A program made the translations under genes and the position numbers. DNA of 10,487 nucleotides from Paracoccaceae bacterium (lineage in GTDB: Bacteria > Pseudomonadota > Alphaproteobacteria > Rhodobacterales > Rhodobacteraceae): the NCBI GenBank assembly GCA_024304875.1, contig JAMWZF010000087.1, positions 1 to 10,487 on the forward strand. The letters run 5' to 3'. Positions 1 through 8,899 of the stretch are shown piece after piece. Below the pieces are notes generated by a model. It was not told where the DNA came from. It did not search any database and worked only from the letters and a program-made list of their open reading frames with translations. Positions within the stretch are counted from its first letter, which is position 1. The number at the start of each line of letters is the position of its first letter.

Positions 1-1
1 C

Positions 2-70
2 AGCACCGACGCCCCCGCCGCCCCGGTGGATCCAAAGACCCTCGGCCAGCCCACGCTCAAGAGACAGTAA
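2..70 (+). CDS. rsmH: C-terminal tail of the upstream gene, probably rsmH (partial)
   Basis: An open frame enters from the left edge and stops with TAA directly before the ftsL ATG. Only 22 residues are visible, ending GQPTLKRQ. The tail is Ala/Pro-rich and then basic, and shows no catalytic motif. The call comes mainly from position: in alphaproteobacterial dcw clusters the gene before ftsL is normally rsmH (mraW), the 16S rRNA m4C1402 methyltransferase. A tail with an Ala-Pro stretch followed by Asp-x-x-x-Leu-Gly-x-Pro resembles what I recall of Rhodobacteraceae RsmH C-termini. The stop codon and the ftsL start are adjacent with no spacer, which fits translational coupling. Confidence 0.6.
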   Translation, partial: STDAPAAPVDPKTLGQPTLKRQ

Positions 71-430
71 ATGCGCCAGTTCTTCTACGTCACCTCCTTC
101 ATCGCCCTGATCGGCCTCGCCTTCTGGGCCTACCGCGAGAACTACCGGACCCAGGCCGCGCTGAAGGACGTGCGCCAGCTGCAACGCGACATCGGGACCG
201 CGCACGAGCGGCTGACGATGCTGCGCGCCGAATGGGCCTACCTCAACCGGCCGGACCGGCTGATGGACCTGGCGGAAATGAACTTCGAGCGGCTGGAGCT
301 GCTGCCGCTGATGCCCGAAGCCTTTGGCAGCGTGGATGAAATCGCCTTCCCGCCGCCGCCCCGGCCGCTGGTCACAGACCCGGTCCAGCTGAGTTCCCAA
401 AACGCCGACGGGGAGTACTCGTTCCCATGA
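71..430 (+). CDS. ftsL: Cell division protein FtsL
   Basis: Bitopic inner-membrane division protein of 119 aa. With FtsB and FtsQ it forms the complex that recruits and activates FtsW-FtsI at the septum. A very short cytoplasmic N-terminus leads into one hydrophobic segment at about residues 4-20. A charged, heptad-like periplasmic stretch at about 24-60 suits the FtsL coiled coil. The following segment with AEWAYLNRPDRL (residues 53-64) is characteristic of alphaproteobacterial FtsL proteins. The C-terminus is Pro-rich (four prolines at 94-97). The start is the ATG immediately after the upstream TAA; a purine-rich AAGAGA lies 6 bases upstream. The end overlaps the ftsI start as ATGA, typical of coupled translation. 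Primary sequence in this family is poorly conserved, so the call rests on topology, the motif and gene order together. Confidence 0.93.
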   Translation: MRQFFYVTSFIALIGLAFWAYRENYRTQAALKDVRQLQRDIGTAHERLTMLRAEWAYLNRPDRLMDLAEMNFERLELLPLMPEAFGSVDEIAFPPPPRPLVTDPVQLSSQNADGEYSFP

Positions 431-2211
431 TCCGCACGCCCCTCCGCCCCCTGGCCCGCATCCTCAAGGCTCGCGAGACCGGTGAGAACCCGGACGCCAT
501 CGAGGCCGAGAACCGCCGTATCCGTACCGAGGAGATCCGCGACCGGTCCCGCGCGCGGGCGGAGGGGCGGCTTCTGGTCCTGGGCCTCGTCTTCTTCGCC
601 GCCTTCACCACCATCGGCGTCAGGATGGGGGCCATCGGCGTCACCGAACCCGAGGAGCCCCGCGCCATCGCCAGCGGCAACCCGATCATCGGCCAGCGGG
701 CCGACATCGTGGACCGCAACGGGCGCATCCTGGCGACAAACCTGGACACCTACGCCCTCTACGCCCACCCGCGCGAGATGGTGGACCCCGCCGCCGCGGC
801 CGCCGGCCTCGTCGAGATCTTCCCCGATCTGAAATACGACGAACTGGTCGAGGATTTCACTGGCGAGCGGACCTTCCTCTGGATCCGCCGCCGGATCTCT
901 CCCGAGCAGATGCAGCAGGTCCACGACATCGGCGACCCCGGTCTTCTGTTCGGCCCGCGCGAGATGCGCCTTTATCCCAACGGACGGCTGGCCGCGCATA
1001 TCCTCGGCGGCGCCTCCTACGGCCGCGAGGCGGTGGCGAGCGCCGAGGTGATCGGCGTCGCGGGGGTCGAGAAATACTTCGACGAGTACCTCCGCGACCC
1101 GGCGCAGGAAGGCGCGCCGCTGACCCTGTCCATCGACCTGACCGTGCAGGCGGCGATGGAGCAGGTGCTGCACGGCGGCATGATGATCATGAACGCCAAG
1201 GGCGCGGCGGCCGTGTTGATGGACGTGCACACCGGCGAGGTGATCGCCATGGCCTCGCTCCCCGATTTCGACCCCAACAACCGGCCGCCGGTGCTGACCA
1301 CGGGCGACCAGTCCGACAGCCCGCTGTTCAACCGGGCGGTTCAGGGGGTCTACGAGCTGGGGTCGGTGTTCAAGATCTTCGCCGTGGCGCAGGCGCTGGA
1401 GCTGGGCCTCGTCAACCCCGAGACGATGATCGACACCAAGGGGCCGCTGACCTGGGGCCGCTTCCGCATCCGCGACTTCCACAACTACGGCGCCGAGAAC
1501 TCGGTCACCGACGTGATCGTGAAGTCGTCGAACATCGGCACCGGCCGCATCGCCCTGATGATCGGGGCCGAACGGCAGCGCGACTTCCTCGGGCGGCTTG
1601 GCCTGCTGGAGCCGACGACGGTCGAGATGACCGAGGCGCCGACGGGGCGTCCGCTTCTGCCCGGCAACTGGTCCGAGCTGTCGCTGATGACGATCTCCTA
1701 CGGCCACGGGCTGTCCTCGTCCCCCCTGCACCTCGCCGCGGCCTATTCGACGCTCCTGAACGGCGGCACACGGGTCACGCCGACGCTCGTGCGCAGCGAC
1801 CAGCGCCAGCAGGGCGAGCGGGTGGTGAGCGAGCGCACCTCCGCCCAGGCGCGCGACATGCTTCGCCAGGTGGTCAGCCGTGGCACCGCGTCCTTCGGGG
1901 ATGTCCCGGGCTACGAGGTGGGCGGCAAGACCGGCACCGCGGACAAGCCGCGCGAGCGCGGGGGCGGCTATTACGACGACAAGGTGATCGCGACATTCGC
2001 CAGCGTCTTTCCGGCGAACGATCCCAGATACGTGCTGACGGTAACCTTCGACGAGCCGGTCGAGACCTCGGGCTCCGAACCCCGCCGCACCGCCGGCTGG
2101 ACGGCCGTGCCCGTCGCGGCCGAGATCATCCGCCGGACCGCGCCGCTCCTCGGCCTCAGACCCCAGATTGAATCCGTCCCGCTGACAGGTGTAACACTGA
2201 CCTCGAACTGA
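427..2211 (+). CDS. ftsI: Peptidoglycan D,D-transpeptidase FtsI (PBP3, class B)
   Basis: Septal penicillin-binding protein of 594 aa, close to the family length. It cross-links peptide stems of nascent septal peptidoglycan in the periplasm, acting with FtsW. A cytoplasmic Arg-rich N-terminus (about 1-46) is followed by one membrane anchor (about 47-68). The class B dimerisation/pedestal domain begins at RADIVDRNGRILA (91-103). The transpeptidase domain carries all three active-site motifs: SVFK with nucleophile Ser313 and Lys316, the SSN triad at 367-369, and KTGT at 501-504. LPGNWSELSLMTISYGHG (411-428) is also typical of FtsI. The start ATG overlaps the ftsL stop by four bases, with GGGGAG about 11 bases upstream. 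murE follows 20 bases after the stop. RodA-partner PBP2 (MrdA) is less likely given the ftsL-murE context. Confidence 0.97.
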   Translation: MIRTPLRPLARILKARETGENPDAIEAENRRIRTEEIRDRSRARAEGRLLVLGLVFFAAFTTIGVRMGAIGVTEPEEPRAIASGNPIIGQRADIVDRNGRILATNLDTYALYAHPREMVDPAAAAAGLVEIFPDLKYDELVEDFTGERTFLWIRRRISPEQMQQVHDIGDPGLLFGPREMRLYPNGRLAAHILGGASYGREAVASAEVIGVAGVEKYFDEYLRDPAQEGAPLTLSIDLTVQAAMEQVLHGGMMIMNAKGAAAVLMDVHTGEVIAMASLPDFDPNNRPPVLTTGDQSDSPLFNRAVQGVYELGSVFKIFAVAQALELGLVNPETMIDTKGPLTWGRFRIRDFHNYGAENSVTDVIVKSSNIGTGRIALMIGAERQRDFLGRLGLLEPTTVEMTEAPTGRPLLPGNWSELSLMTISYGHGLSSSPLHLAAAYSTLLNGGTRVTPTLVRSDQRQQGERVVSERTSAQARDMLRQVVSRGTASFGDVPGYEVGGKTGTADKPRERGGGYYDDKVIATFASVFPANDPRYVLTVTFDEPVETSGSEPRRTAGWTAVPVAAEIIRRTAPLLGLRPQIESVPLTGVTLTSN

Positions 2212-2231
2212 CCGGCAAGGGCCAGACGGGG

Positions 2232-3727
<1,496 letters not shown>

Positions 3728-3728
<1 letters not shown>

Positions 3729-5170
3729 TGGCGCTCTGGACTTCGGACGAGGCAATCGCCGCGACGGGCGGGGAGGCCAGCCATCCCTTTGAAGTGGGTG
3801 GCGTTTCCATCGACACGCGGACTCTTGCGCCGGGCGATCTCTTCGTCGCTCTCAAGGCCGAGCGGGACGGGCACGAGTTCGTCGCCAATGCCTTCAAGGC
3901 CGGTGCCGCCGCCGCGCTGGTGACCCACCGGCCCGAGGGTGTCGCCGACGATGCGCCGCTGCTCGTGGTGCCGGAGGTGCTGGCCGCGCTCGAGGACCTC
4001 GGCCGAGCCGCCCGCGCCCGGACAAACGCCCGCGTCGCCGCGATCACCGGGTCCGTCGGCAAGACCTCGACCAAGGAGATGCTCCGCGCCGCGTTGACGG
4101 GGCAGGGCCGCGTCCACGCCGCCGAGGCCAGCTACAACAACCACTGGGGCGTGCCCCTGACCCTGGCCCGGATGCCGGCCGAGACGGACTATGCCGTGCT
4201 CGAGATCGGCATGAACCACCCCGGCGAGATCGCGCCGCTGGCCAAGCTGGCCCGGCCCCATGTCGTCATGGTCACCACCGTCGCCGCCGCCCACCTCGAA
4301 GCCTTCGAGAACATCGACGGCATCGCGGTGGAAAAGGGAAGCATCTGCGACGGGCTGGAGCCGGGGGGCACGGCGGTGCTGAACGGCGACCTGCCGAACT
4401 CCCACATCCTGCTGGAGGCTGCGTCCCGCAACGACGCCGAGGCGATCACGTTCGGAACCTCCGCGACCTGTCACCACCGCCTGACCGACATCCGCGTCGC
4501 CGGCCACGCGACCGTCGCCCAGGGCCGCGCCTGGCGGACGCCCGTGCTGCTGAAGGTGCAGACCGAGGGGCGCCATTTCGCCGTCAACGCGATGGGCTGC
4601 CTCGCCGTCGCCACCGCGCTTGGCGCCGACCGGGCGCGCAGCCTCCTCGGTCTCGGCGAATGGACCCCGCCGCCCGGGCGGGGCACGCGCGAGAAGCTGG
4701 TCTTCGACGACGGGATCGACTCCGGCGCGATCGACCTGATCGACGACGCCTTCAACTCCAACCCCACCTCGCTGTCCGCCGCTCTGGCCGTGCTGGCGGG
4801 CGCCGAGACCCACGACGGGCAGGGACGGATCGGCAAGGGCCGGCGCATCGCGATCCTCGGCGACATGCTGGAACTGGGGCCGCAGGAGGCCGCGCTGCAC
4901 GCCGGCATGGCCCGCGATCCCGCGATGGCAAGGATCGACACGGTGCACTGCGTCGGCCCGAGGATGCGCGCGCTCTGGGAAGCGCTGCCGGACGCCAAGC
5001 GGGGACGCTGGGCCGCCTCCGCCGACGAGGTCGCCCCCGACGCGACCCGGCTGGTGGATGCCGGCGACGTGGTGCTGATCAAGGGCTCCAAGGGCTCTTA
5101 TGTCTCCCGCGTCGTTGACGCGCTGCGCAAACTGGGGCATCGGCTGCCGACCGACGCTGAAGAGGCCTGA
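3728..5170 (+). CDS. murF: UDP-MurNAc-tripeptide:D-Ala-D-Ala ligase MurF
   Basis: Mur ligase of 480 aa. It completes the UDP-MurNAc-pentapeptide by joining D-Ala-D-Ala to the tripeptide in the cytoplasm with ATP. The N-terminal domain has VSIDTRTLAPGDLFVALK (26-43). The P-loop is ITGSVGKTSTKE (106-117). SYNNHWGVP (135-143) and EIGMNHPGEI (159-168) are MurF-type motifs. The C-terminal domain carries DDAFNSNP (339-346), LGDMLELG (377-384) and IKGSKGS (451-457). The frame is open far upstream through murE, but residue 1 of the family aligns with the ATG that overlaps the murE stop by one base, so I use that start. The overlap implies ribosome handover from murE. mraY begins one base after the stop. 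Confidence 0.98.
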
Positions 5171-5171
5171 C

Positions 5172-6254
5172 ATGCTGTACTGGTTGACGTTCCTGTCCGA
5201 CGGGGGCGATTTCTTTAACCTCTTCCGCTACATCACCTTCCGCGCCGGCGGGGCCTTCATCACCGCGCTGGTCTTCGGCTTCCTGTTCGGCCCCTCGCTG
5301 ATCCGGGTGCTGCGCAAGCGGCAGGGCAAGGGCCAGCCGATCCGGGGCGACGGGCCCGAGGGGCATTTCGTCAAGGCGGGCACGCCGACGATGGGCGGCC
5401 TCCTGATCGTGGGCGCGCTGCTGACCTCGACCCTGCTCTGGGCACGGCTCGACAACCCCTTCGTCTGGATGGTCCTGTTCGTGACGCTGTCCTTCGGCAT
5501 CATCGGCTTCGCCGACGACTACGCCAAGGTGCGCAAGCAGACGACCGCGGGCGTGCCCGGAAAACTGAGGCTTCTCATGGGCTTCGTCATCGCCGGGGTG
5601 GCGGGATACTGGGCGGCGCAGTACCATCCGGTGGAGCTGACCAACCAGCTCGCCTTCCCGATCTTCAAGGACTTCCTGCTGAACCTCGGGTTCCTCTTCG
5701 TGCCCTTCTCGGTCATCGTGATCGTCGGCGCGGCGAACGCAGTGAACCTCACGGACGGCCTCGACGGGCTGGCCATCATGCCTGTGATGATCGCCGCGGG
5801 GACCTTCGGGATCATCGCCTATGCCGTGGGGCGGACCGACTTCACCGAGTACCTTGACGTCCACTACGTCCCCGACACCGGGGAGATCCTGATTTTCTGC
5901 GCCGGGCTGATCGGCGGGGGGCTGGGGTTCCTGTGGTACAACGCGCCGCCCGCCGCCGTCTTCATGGGCGACACCGGCTCGCTCGCCCTCGGCGGGGCGC
6001 TGGGCGCCATCGCGGTGGCGACCAAGCACGAGATCGTCCTCGCCATCGTCGGCGGCCTCTTCGTGGTCGAGGCCCTCTCCGTCATCATCCAGGTGCTCTA
6101 CTTCAAGCGGACGGGCAAGCGCGTGTTCCTCATGGCCCCGATCCACCACCATTACGAAAAACGCGGCTGGGCCGAGAGCCAGATCGTGATCCGGTTCTGG
6201 ATCATCTCGCTGATCCTCGCGATGATCGGGCTGGCGACGCTCAAGGTGCGGTAG
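5172..6254 (+). CDS. mraY: Phospho-MurNAc-pentapeptide transferase MraY
   Basis: Polytopic inner-membrane enzyme of 360 aa, the same length as the E. coli protein. It transfers phospho-MurNAc-pentapeptide from UDP to undecaprenyl phosphate, giving lipid I. Many hydrophobic helices are evident, for example at about 25-45, 75-90, 96-114, 135-150, 170-190, 200-220, 236-255, 285-310 and 338-357. Conserved catalytic elements are visible: FADDYAK with Asp115/Asp116, NLTDGLDGLA (192-201), GDTGSLALG with Asp267, and APIHHHYE with the His triplet at 325-327. The frame is open upstream into murF, but the ATG at 5172 gives the normal N-terminus (MLYWLTFLSD). It is preceded by AAGAGG six bases away, a good ribosome binding site. 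It ends the tightly packed first block; the next gene is about 120 bases away. Confidence 0.98.
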   Translation: MLYWLTFLSDGGDFFNLFRYITFRAGGAFITALVFGFLFGPSLIRVLRKRQGKGQPIRGDGPEGHFVKAGTPTMGGLLIVGALLTSTLLWARLDNPFVWMVLFVTLSFGIIGFADDYAKVRKQTTAGVPGKLRLLMGFVIAGVAGYWAAQYHPVELTNQLAFPIFKDFLLNLGFLFVPFSVIVIVGAANAVNLTDGLDGLAIMPVMIAAGTFGIIAYAVGRTDFTEYLDVHYVPDTGEILIFCAGLIGGGLGFLWYNAPPAAVFMGDTGSLALGGALGAIAVATKHEIVLAIVGGLFVVEALSVIIQVLYFKRTGKRVFLMAPIHHHYEKRGWAESQIVIRFWIISLILAMIGLATLKVR

Positions 6255-6261
6255 GCCGACC

Positions 6262-6275
6262 TTATCCGCGGGTAA
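6262..6275. repeat. Short imperfect palindrome just after mraY
   Basis: TTATCCGCGGGTAA is symmetric around CCGCGG, with one T/G mismatch that would pair as a wobble in RNA. With the flanking C and G it could form a six-pair stem closing a CGCG loop. No T-run follows, so it is not a canonical intrinsic terminator. It could be a weak mRNA 3' structure or an operator, or it may be chance. The remainder of the 6255-6374 spacer holds only the TTAA-N7-TTAA motif and GC-rich sequence. Confidence 0.25.
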
Positions 6276-6282
6276 GATACTA

Positions 6283-6297
6283 TTAAAGAACGGTTAA
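6283..6297. promoter_or_regulatory. Putative CtrA binding site (TTAA-N7-TTAA)
   Basis: Directly seen: TTAA at 6283-6286, seven bases (AGAACGG), then TTAA at 6294-6297 followed by T. This matches the full-site consensus TTAA-N7-TTAA(C) of CtrA, the alphaproteobacterial cell-cycle response regulator. It lies in the only AT-rich patch (about 6276-6300) of the spacer after mraY, about 78 bases before the ATG of the next gene. TTAA is rare here; the only other copy I noticed is at 5215-5218 inside mraY. No convincing sigma-70 -35/-10 pair was found next to it. Function is inferred from the motif and its position only. Confidence 0.4.
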
Positions 6298-6374
6298 TTT
6301 CCGCGCGGCGATCGGACGTCCGGCAGCGCGCGGGCCTCTTGCGCGGCGCTGGCGCCCAAGGCAACACTCCGGCC

Positions 6375-6902
6375 ATGGTCAGTGCCGATTTCATCCACGA
6401 CTGCTCGCAATGCGCCGCCCTGTGCTGCATGGCCCCGACCATCAACAAGGGCGCCCGGTTTCCCATCGACAAGCCGGCCTGCACCGCCTGTCCCAACCTG
6501 ATGGAGGGCGGCCTGTGCCAGATCCACGCCGAGCGCGAGGATCTGGGCTATCTCGGCTGCGTCGACTTCACCTGTTTCGGCGCCGGCCAGAAGACCACGC
6601 AGGAGATGTTCGGCGGCAGGTCCTGGCAGGACGATCCCAGGTTGCAGGAGCCGATGGCGCGCGCGTTCCTCGACCTGTTCCGCGTGCAGGAAAGCCGGTG
6701 GCTGCTTCAGACCGCCGCCTTCATGGGCATCCCGCCGGAGAAGGAGGAGGAGCGCAGGGCGATGCTCGCCAACATGGAGCCGCCCGCGGAGGGCTGGACG
6801 CTCGAGGCGCTGGACGCCACGCTGGACCGTCAGCCGCCCGACGGTGTCCGCGCCTGGCTGCGAAGCCTCGCGGGCGGGATGCCGGTGCCGCCGGGGCATT
6901 GA
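6375..6902 (+). CDS. Cysteine-rich protein of unknown function (CxxC / CC cluster)
   Basis: Predicted cytoplasmic protein of 175 aa with no signal peptide or membrane segment. All nine cysteines lie in the first 67 residues: Cys10, 13, 17, 18, 36, 39, 48, 62 and 67. They include DCSQC, LCC and ACTAC, a layout suited to binding Zn or an Fe-S cluster. The motif FGAGQKTTQEMFGGRSW (68-84) follows. I recall similar Cys modules at the N-terminus of some pentapeptide-repeat proteins and in YkgJ-like proteins, but this protein has no pentapeptide repeats; its C-terminal half (85-175) is a plain helical-looking segment. The ATG was chosen because it directly precedes the conserved Cys block. An in-frame TTG at 6339 would add 12 residues, and the ribosome binding site is weak in either case. 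It is co-directional with murD, 67 bases downstream. The function is not known to me. Confidence 0.8.
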   Translation: MVSADFIHDCSQCAALCCMAPTINKGARFPIDKPACTACPNLMEGGLCQIHAEREDLGYLGCVDFTCFGAGQKTTQEMFGGRSWQDDPRLQEPMARAFLDLFRVQESRWLLQTAAFMGIPPEKEEERRAMLANMEPPAEGWTLEALDATLDRQPPDGVRAWLRSLAGGMPVPPGH

Positions 6903-6957
6903 CGGGCCCCCGCCTTGCACCCCGCTCCGGCGGGCGCCACTCTCCAGCGGTCTGATG

Positions 6958-6964
6958 AAGGGGG
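6958..6964 (+). promoter_or_regulatory. Ribosome binding site deciding the murD start
   Basis: AAGGGGG ends five bases before the ATG at 6970. It favours that start over the in-frame ATG at 6955 and over the longer open frame reaching back to 6844. The 6970 start also matches the normal MurD N-terminus. Confidence 0.6.
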
Positions 6965-6969
6965 CGCAG

Positions 6970-8367
6970 ATGATTCCGGTGCAGGGTTACGCGGGCCAGG
7001 TTGTGGCCATCCTCGGCCTCGGCCGGTCGGGCCTGTCGGCCGCGCGGGCCCTGGTGGCCGGGGGCGCGCAGGTGCGCTGCTGGGACGACGGCCAGGCCGG
7101 ACAGGACGCCGCCGCGGCCGAGGGCTTCGAGGTCGCCGACCTGACCCGCCCCGGCGCGCTGGAGGGCGTGGCCTGCCTCGTCACCTCGCCCGGTATCCCG
7201 CACCTCTACCCCGCGCCGCACTCCGCCATCGCCGCCGCCTGGGACGCGGGCGTGCCGGTCGACAACGACATCGGCCTGTTCTTCCTGTCCCTCGGCACCT
7301 CGGAGTGGGACAGCTACGACCAGCCGCCGAAGGTGGTGGCGATCACCGGGTCGAACGGGAAATCGACCACCTCGGCCCTGCTGCACCACATCCTGACCGA
7401 GGCGGGCCGGGAGGCGCAGCTGGCCGGGAACATCGGCCGCGGCGTCCTCGACATCGACCCGCCGGGGGAGGGGGGCGTGGTGGTGCTCGAGCTGTCGAGC
7501 TATCAGACCGACCTCGCCCGCGCGCTGACGCCGGACGTGGCGGTGTTCACCAATCTCTCGCCCGATCACCTCGACCGGCACGGCGGCATGGGCGGCTATT
7601 TTGCGGCCAAGCGCCGGCTCTTCGCCGAGGGCGGGCCGGACCGCTGCGTGATCGGCGTGGACGAGGCCGAGGGGCGGTATCTTGCGAACCAGCTGGTCGA
7701 GGGCTTCGGCGACGACCGGCTGATCCGGGTCTCCTCTGGCCAGAAGCTGACCGAGGGGTGGAGCGTCTTTGCCCGCAAGGGCTACCTCTCGGAATACCGC
7801 AAGGGCCGTCAGGCCGGGTCGATCGACCTGCGCGAGGTTCCCGGCCTGCCGGGCGCCCACAACCACCAGAACGCCTGCGCCGCCTATGCCGCCGCCCGCG
7901 CCCTCGGCCTTGGCCCGCGCCAGATCGAGGCGGGCCTGCGCAGCTATCCGGGCTTGCCCCATCGCTCGCAGCTGATTGCCGAGCGGGGCGGCGTGCGTTT
8001 CGTCAACGACAGCAAGGCGACCAACGTGGACAGCGCCGCCAAGGCATTGGCCGCCTTCGACCGGATCCGCTGGATCTGCGGCGGGCTGGAGAAGGAGGGC
8101 GGGGTGGACGCGCTGCTGCCGATGGCCGAGCGGTCGGTGGTGAAGGCCTACGTCATCGGCCGTGAGGCGGCGCAGTTCGCGCTGCATCTCAAGGGCATCG
8201 AGGCCGAAGTCTGCACCGACATGGCCACCGCGGTGGCCCGCGCCGCTGAGGAGGCTCAGCCGGGCGAGGTGGTGCTGCTAGCCCCGGCGGCGGCCAGCTT
8301 CGACCAGTACGACAACTTCGAGAAACGGGGCGAGGATTTCGCGGCGCGGGTCGCGGCCATTGGCTGA
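6970..8367 (+). CDS. murD: UDP-MurNAc-L-Ala:D-Glu ligase MurD
   Basis: Cytoplasmic Mur ligase of 465 aa. It adds D-Glu to UDP-MurNAc-L-Ala with ATP, the step before MurE. An N-terminal Rossmann-like UDP-binding domain opens with VAILGLGRSGLSAARAL (12-28) and SPGIP (73-77). The P-loop is ITGSNGKST (125-133). ELSSYQ (174-179), NLSPDHLDRH (195-204) and YFAAKRRLF with probable carbamylated Lys214 are family motifs. The C-terminal domain has GAHNHQN (295-301), NDSKATN (346-352) and APAAASFDQYDNFEKRG (438-454). It is somewhat longer than the E. coli enzyme (438 aa), partly through a linker near 107-122 before the P-loop. The VOC gene starts inside its last codons. The order mraY-(accessory gene)-murD is a variant of the common mraY-murD-ftsW order. 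Confidence 0.98.
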   Translation: MIPVQGYAGQVVAILGLGRSGLSAARALVAGGAQVRCWDDGQAGQDAAAAEGFEVADLTRPGALEGVACLVTSPGIPHLYPAPHSAIAAAWDAGVPVDNDIGLFFLSLGTSEWDSYDQPPKVVAITGSNGKSTTSALLHHILTEAGREAQLAGNIGRGVLDIDPPGEGGVVVLELSSYQTDLARALTPDVAVFTNLSPDHLDRHGGMGGYFAAKRRLFAEGGPDRCVIGVDEAEGRYLANQLVEGFGDDRLIRVSSGQKLTEGWSVFARKGYLSEYRKGRQAGSIDLREVPGLPGAHNHQNACAAYAAARALGLGPRQIEAGLRSYPGLPHRSQLIAERGGVRFVNDSKATNVDSAAKALAAFDRIRWICGGLEKEGGVDALLPMAERSVVKAYVIGREAAQFALHLKGIEAEVCTDMATAVARAAEEAQPGEVVLLAPAAASFDQYDNFEKRGEDFAARVAAIG

Positions 8368-8776
8368 TCCGGCGCTGGTGCCGGAACTGGCGGTCACCGA
8401 TTTCCCCCGGTCCCGCCGGTTCTATTGCGACGTGCTGGGCTGGACCTGCAGCTATGCGCGCGAGGACGAGGGGTTCGGGTACCTGACACTTGGAGCGGCC
8501 GCGCTGATGATCGACCAGATCGGCGTGGGGCGGGACTTCGGGCCCCTGCCGGAAAGCTATACCTTCGGCCGGGGCCTGAACCTGCAGATCGAGGTTCCGC
8601 AGGTCGCGCCCCTGCTGGCCGCGCTTGAGGCCGAGGGGCATCCTCTGGTTCTCGCCCCCGAGGACCGCTGGTACCGGCGCGGCGCCGAGGAAGTGGGCCA
8701 GCGGCAGTTCGTGGCGGCGGACCCGGATGGCTACCTGCTGCGCTTCTGCGAGCCGCTCGGCACCCGGCTCGTCTGA
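8360..8776 (+). CDS. VOC superfamily protein, bleomycin-resistance/glyoxalase fold
   Basis: Small predicted cytoplasmic protein of 138 aa with one pair of VOC (beta-alpha-beta-beta-beta) modules. The first module holds AVTDFPRSRRFYCDVLGW (11-28). The second holds LNLQIEVPQVAPLLAALE (73-90) and ends with RQFVAADPDGYLLRF (115-129). This pattern resembles the VOC subgroup commonly annotated as bleomycin resistance protein. Positions that hold metal ligands in glyoxalase I appear changed: Glu9 in the first strand, Asn74 where His is usual, and Arg128 in the last strand. A ligand-binding role therefore seems more likely than metal catalysis; this is inference without an alignment. The start is TTG, overlapping the murD end by eight bases, so it is probably translationally coupled. 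An actual resistance function is not supported by the sequence alone. Confidence 0.85.
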   Translation: MADPALVPELAVTDFPRSRRFYCDVLGWTCSYAREDEGFGYLTLGAAALMIDQIGVGRDFGPLPESYTFGRGLNLQIEVPQVAPLLAALEAEGHPLVLAPEDRWYRRGAEEVGQRQFVAADPDGYLLRFCEPLGTRLV

Positions 8777-8899
8777 GGTCGCTTCCACCGTGGCAGCGGG
8801 GGCCGAAGTGCTCCAGCCGATGATGGAAAAAGGCGACGGCGACCGGCGGGGCGGGGTCAGGACGGCGGGCGGCACCCGGTGGTACCTCGCCCGGCAGGT
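8777..8899. other. Convergent spacer without a recognisable terminator
   Basis: This 123-base region lies between the convergent VOC and flavoprotein genes, where a bidirectional terminator would be expected. An A5 run at 8826-8830 reads as T5 on the minus strand, about 70 bases past the flavoprotein stop. I find no convincing GC stem immediately before it, only GGCGAC direct repeats. GGCACC-CGGT-GGTACC near 8871-8886 forms a stem with one mismatch but has no T-run. Termination here may be Rho-dependent. Confidence 0.35.

Noticed and set aside
5100..5171. Upstream extension of mraY into the end of murF
   Set aside because: The ATG at 5172 has a good ribosome binding site and gives the standard 360-residue protein; the added residues do not resemble MraY.
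6262..6270. TTATCCGCG as a DnaA box
   Set aside because: It departs from TTATCCACA in the conserved 3' part and stands alone; there is no box cluster or other origin feature.
6921..6934. CCCGC-TCCG-GCGGG hairpin in the spacer before murD as a terminator
   Set aside because: Only five base pairs and no T-run; such stems are expected by chance at this GC content.
6972..6976. GATTC (a GANTC, CcrM methylation site) over the murD start codon
   Set aside because: It is a single five-base site with no second copy in a promoter-like position; too common to support regulation.
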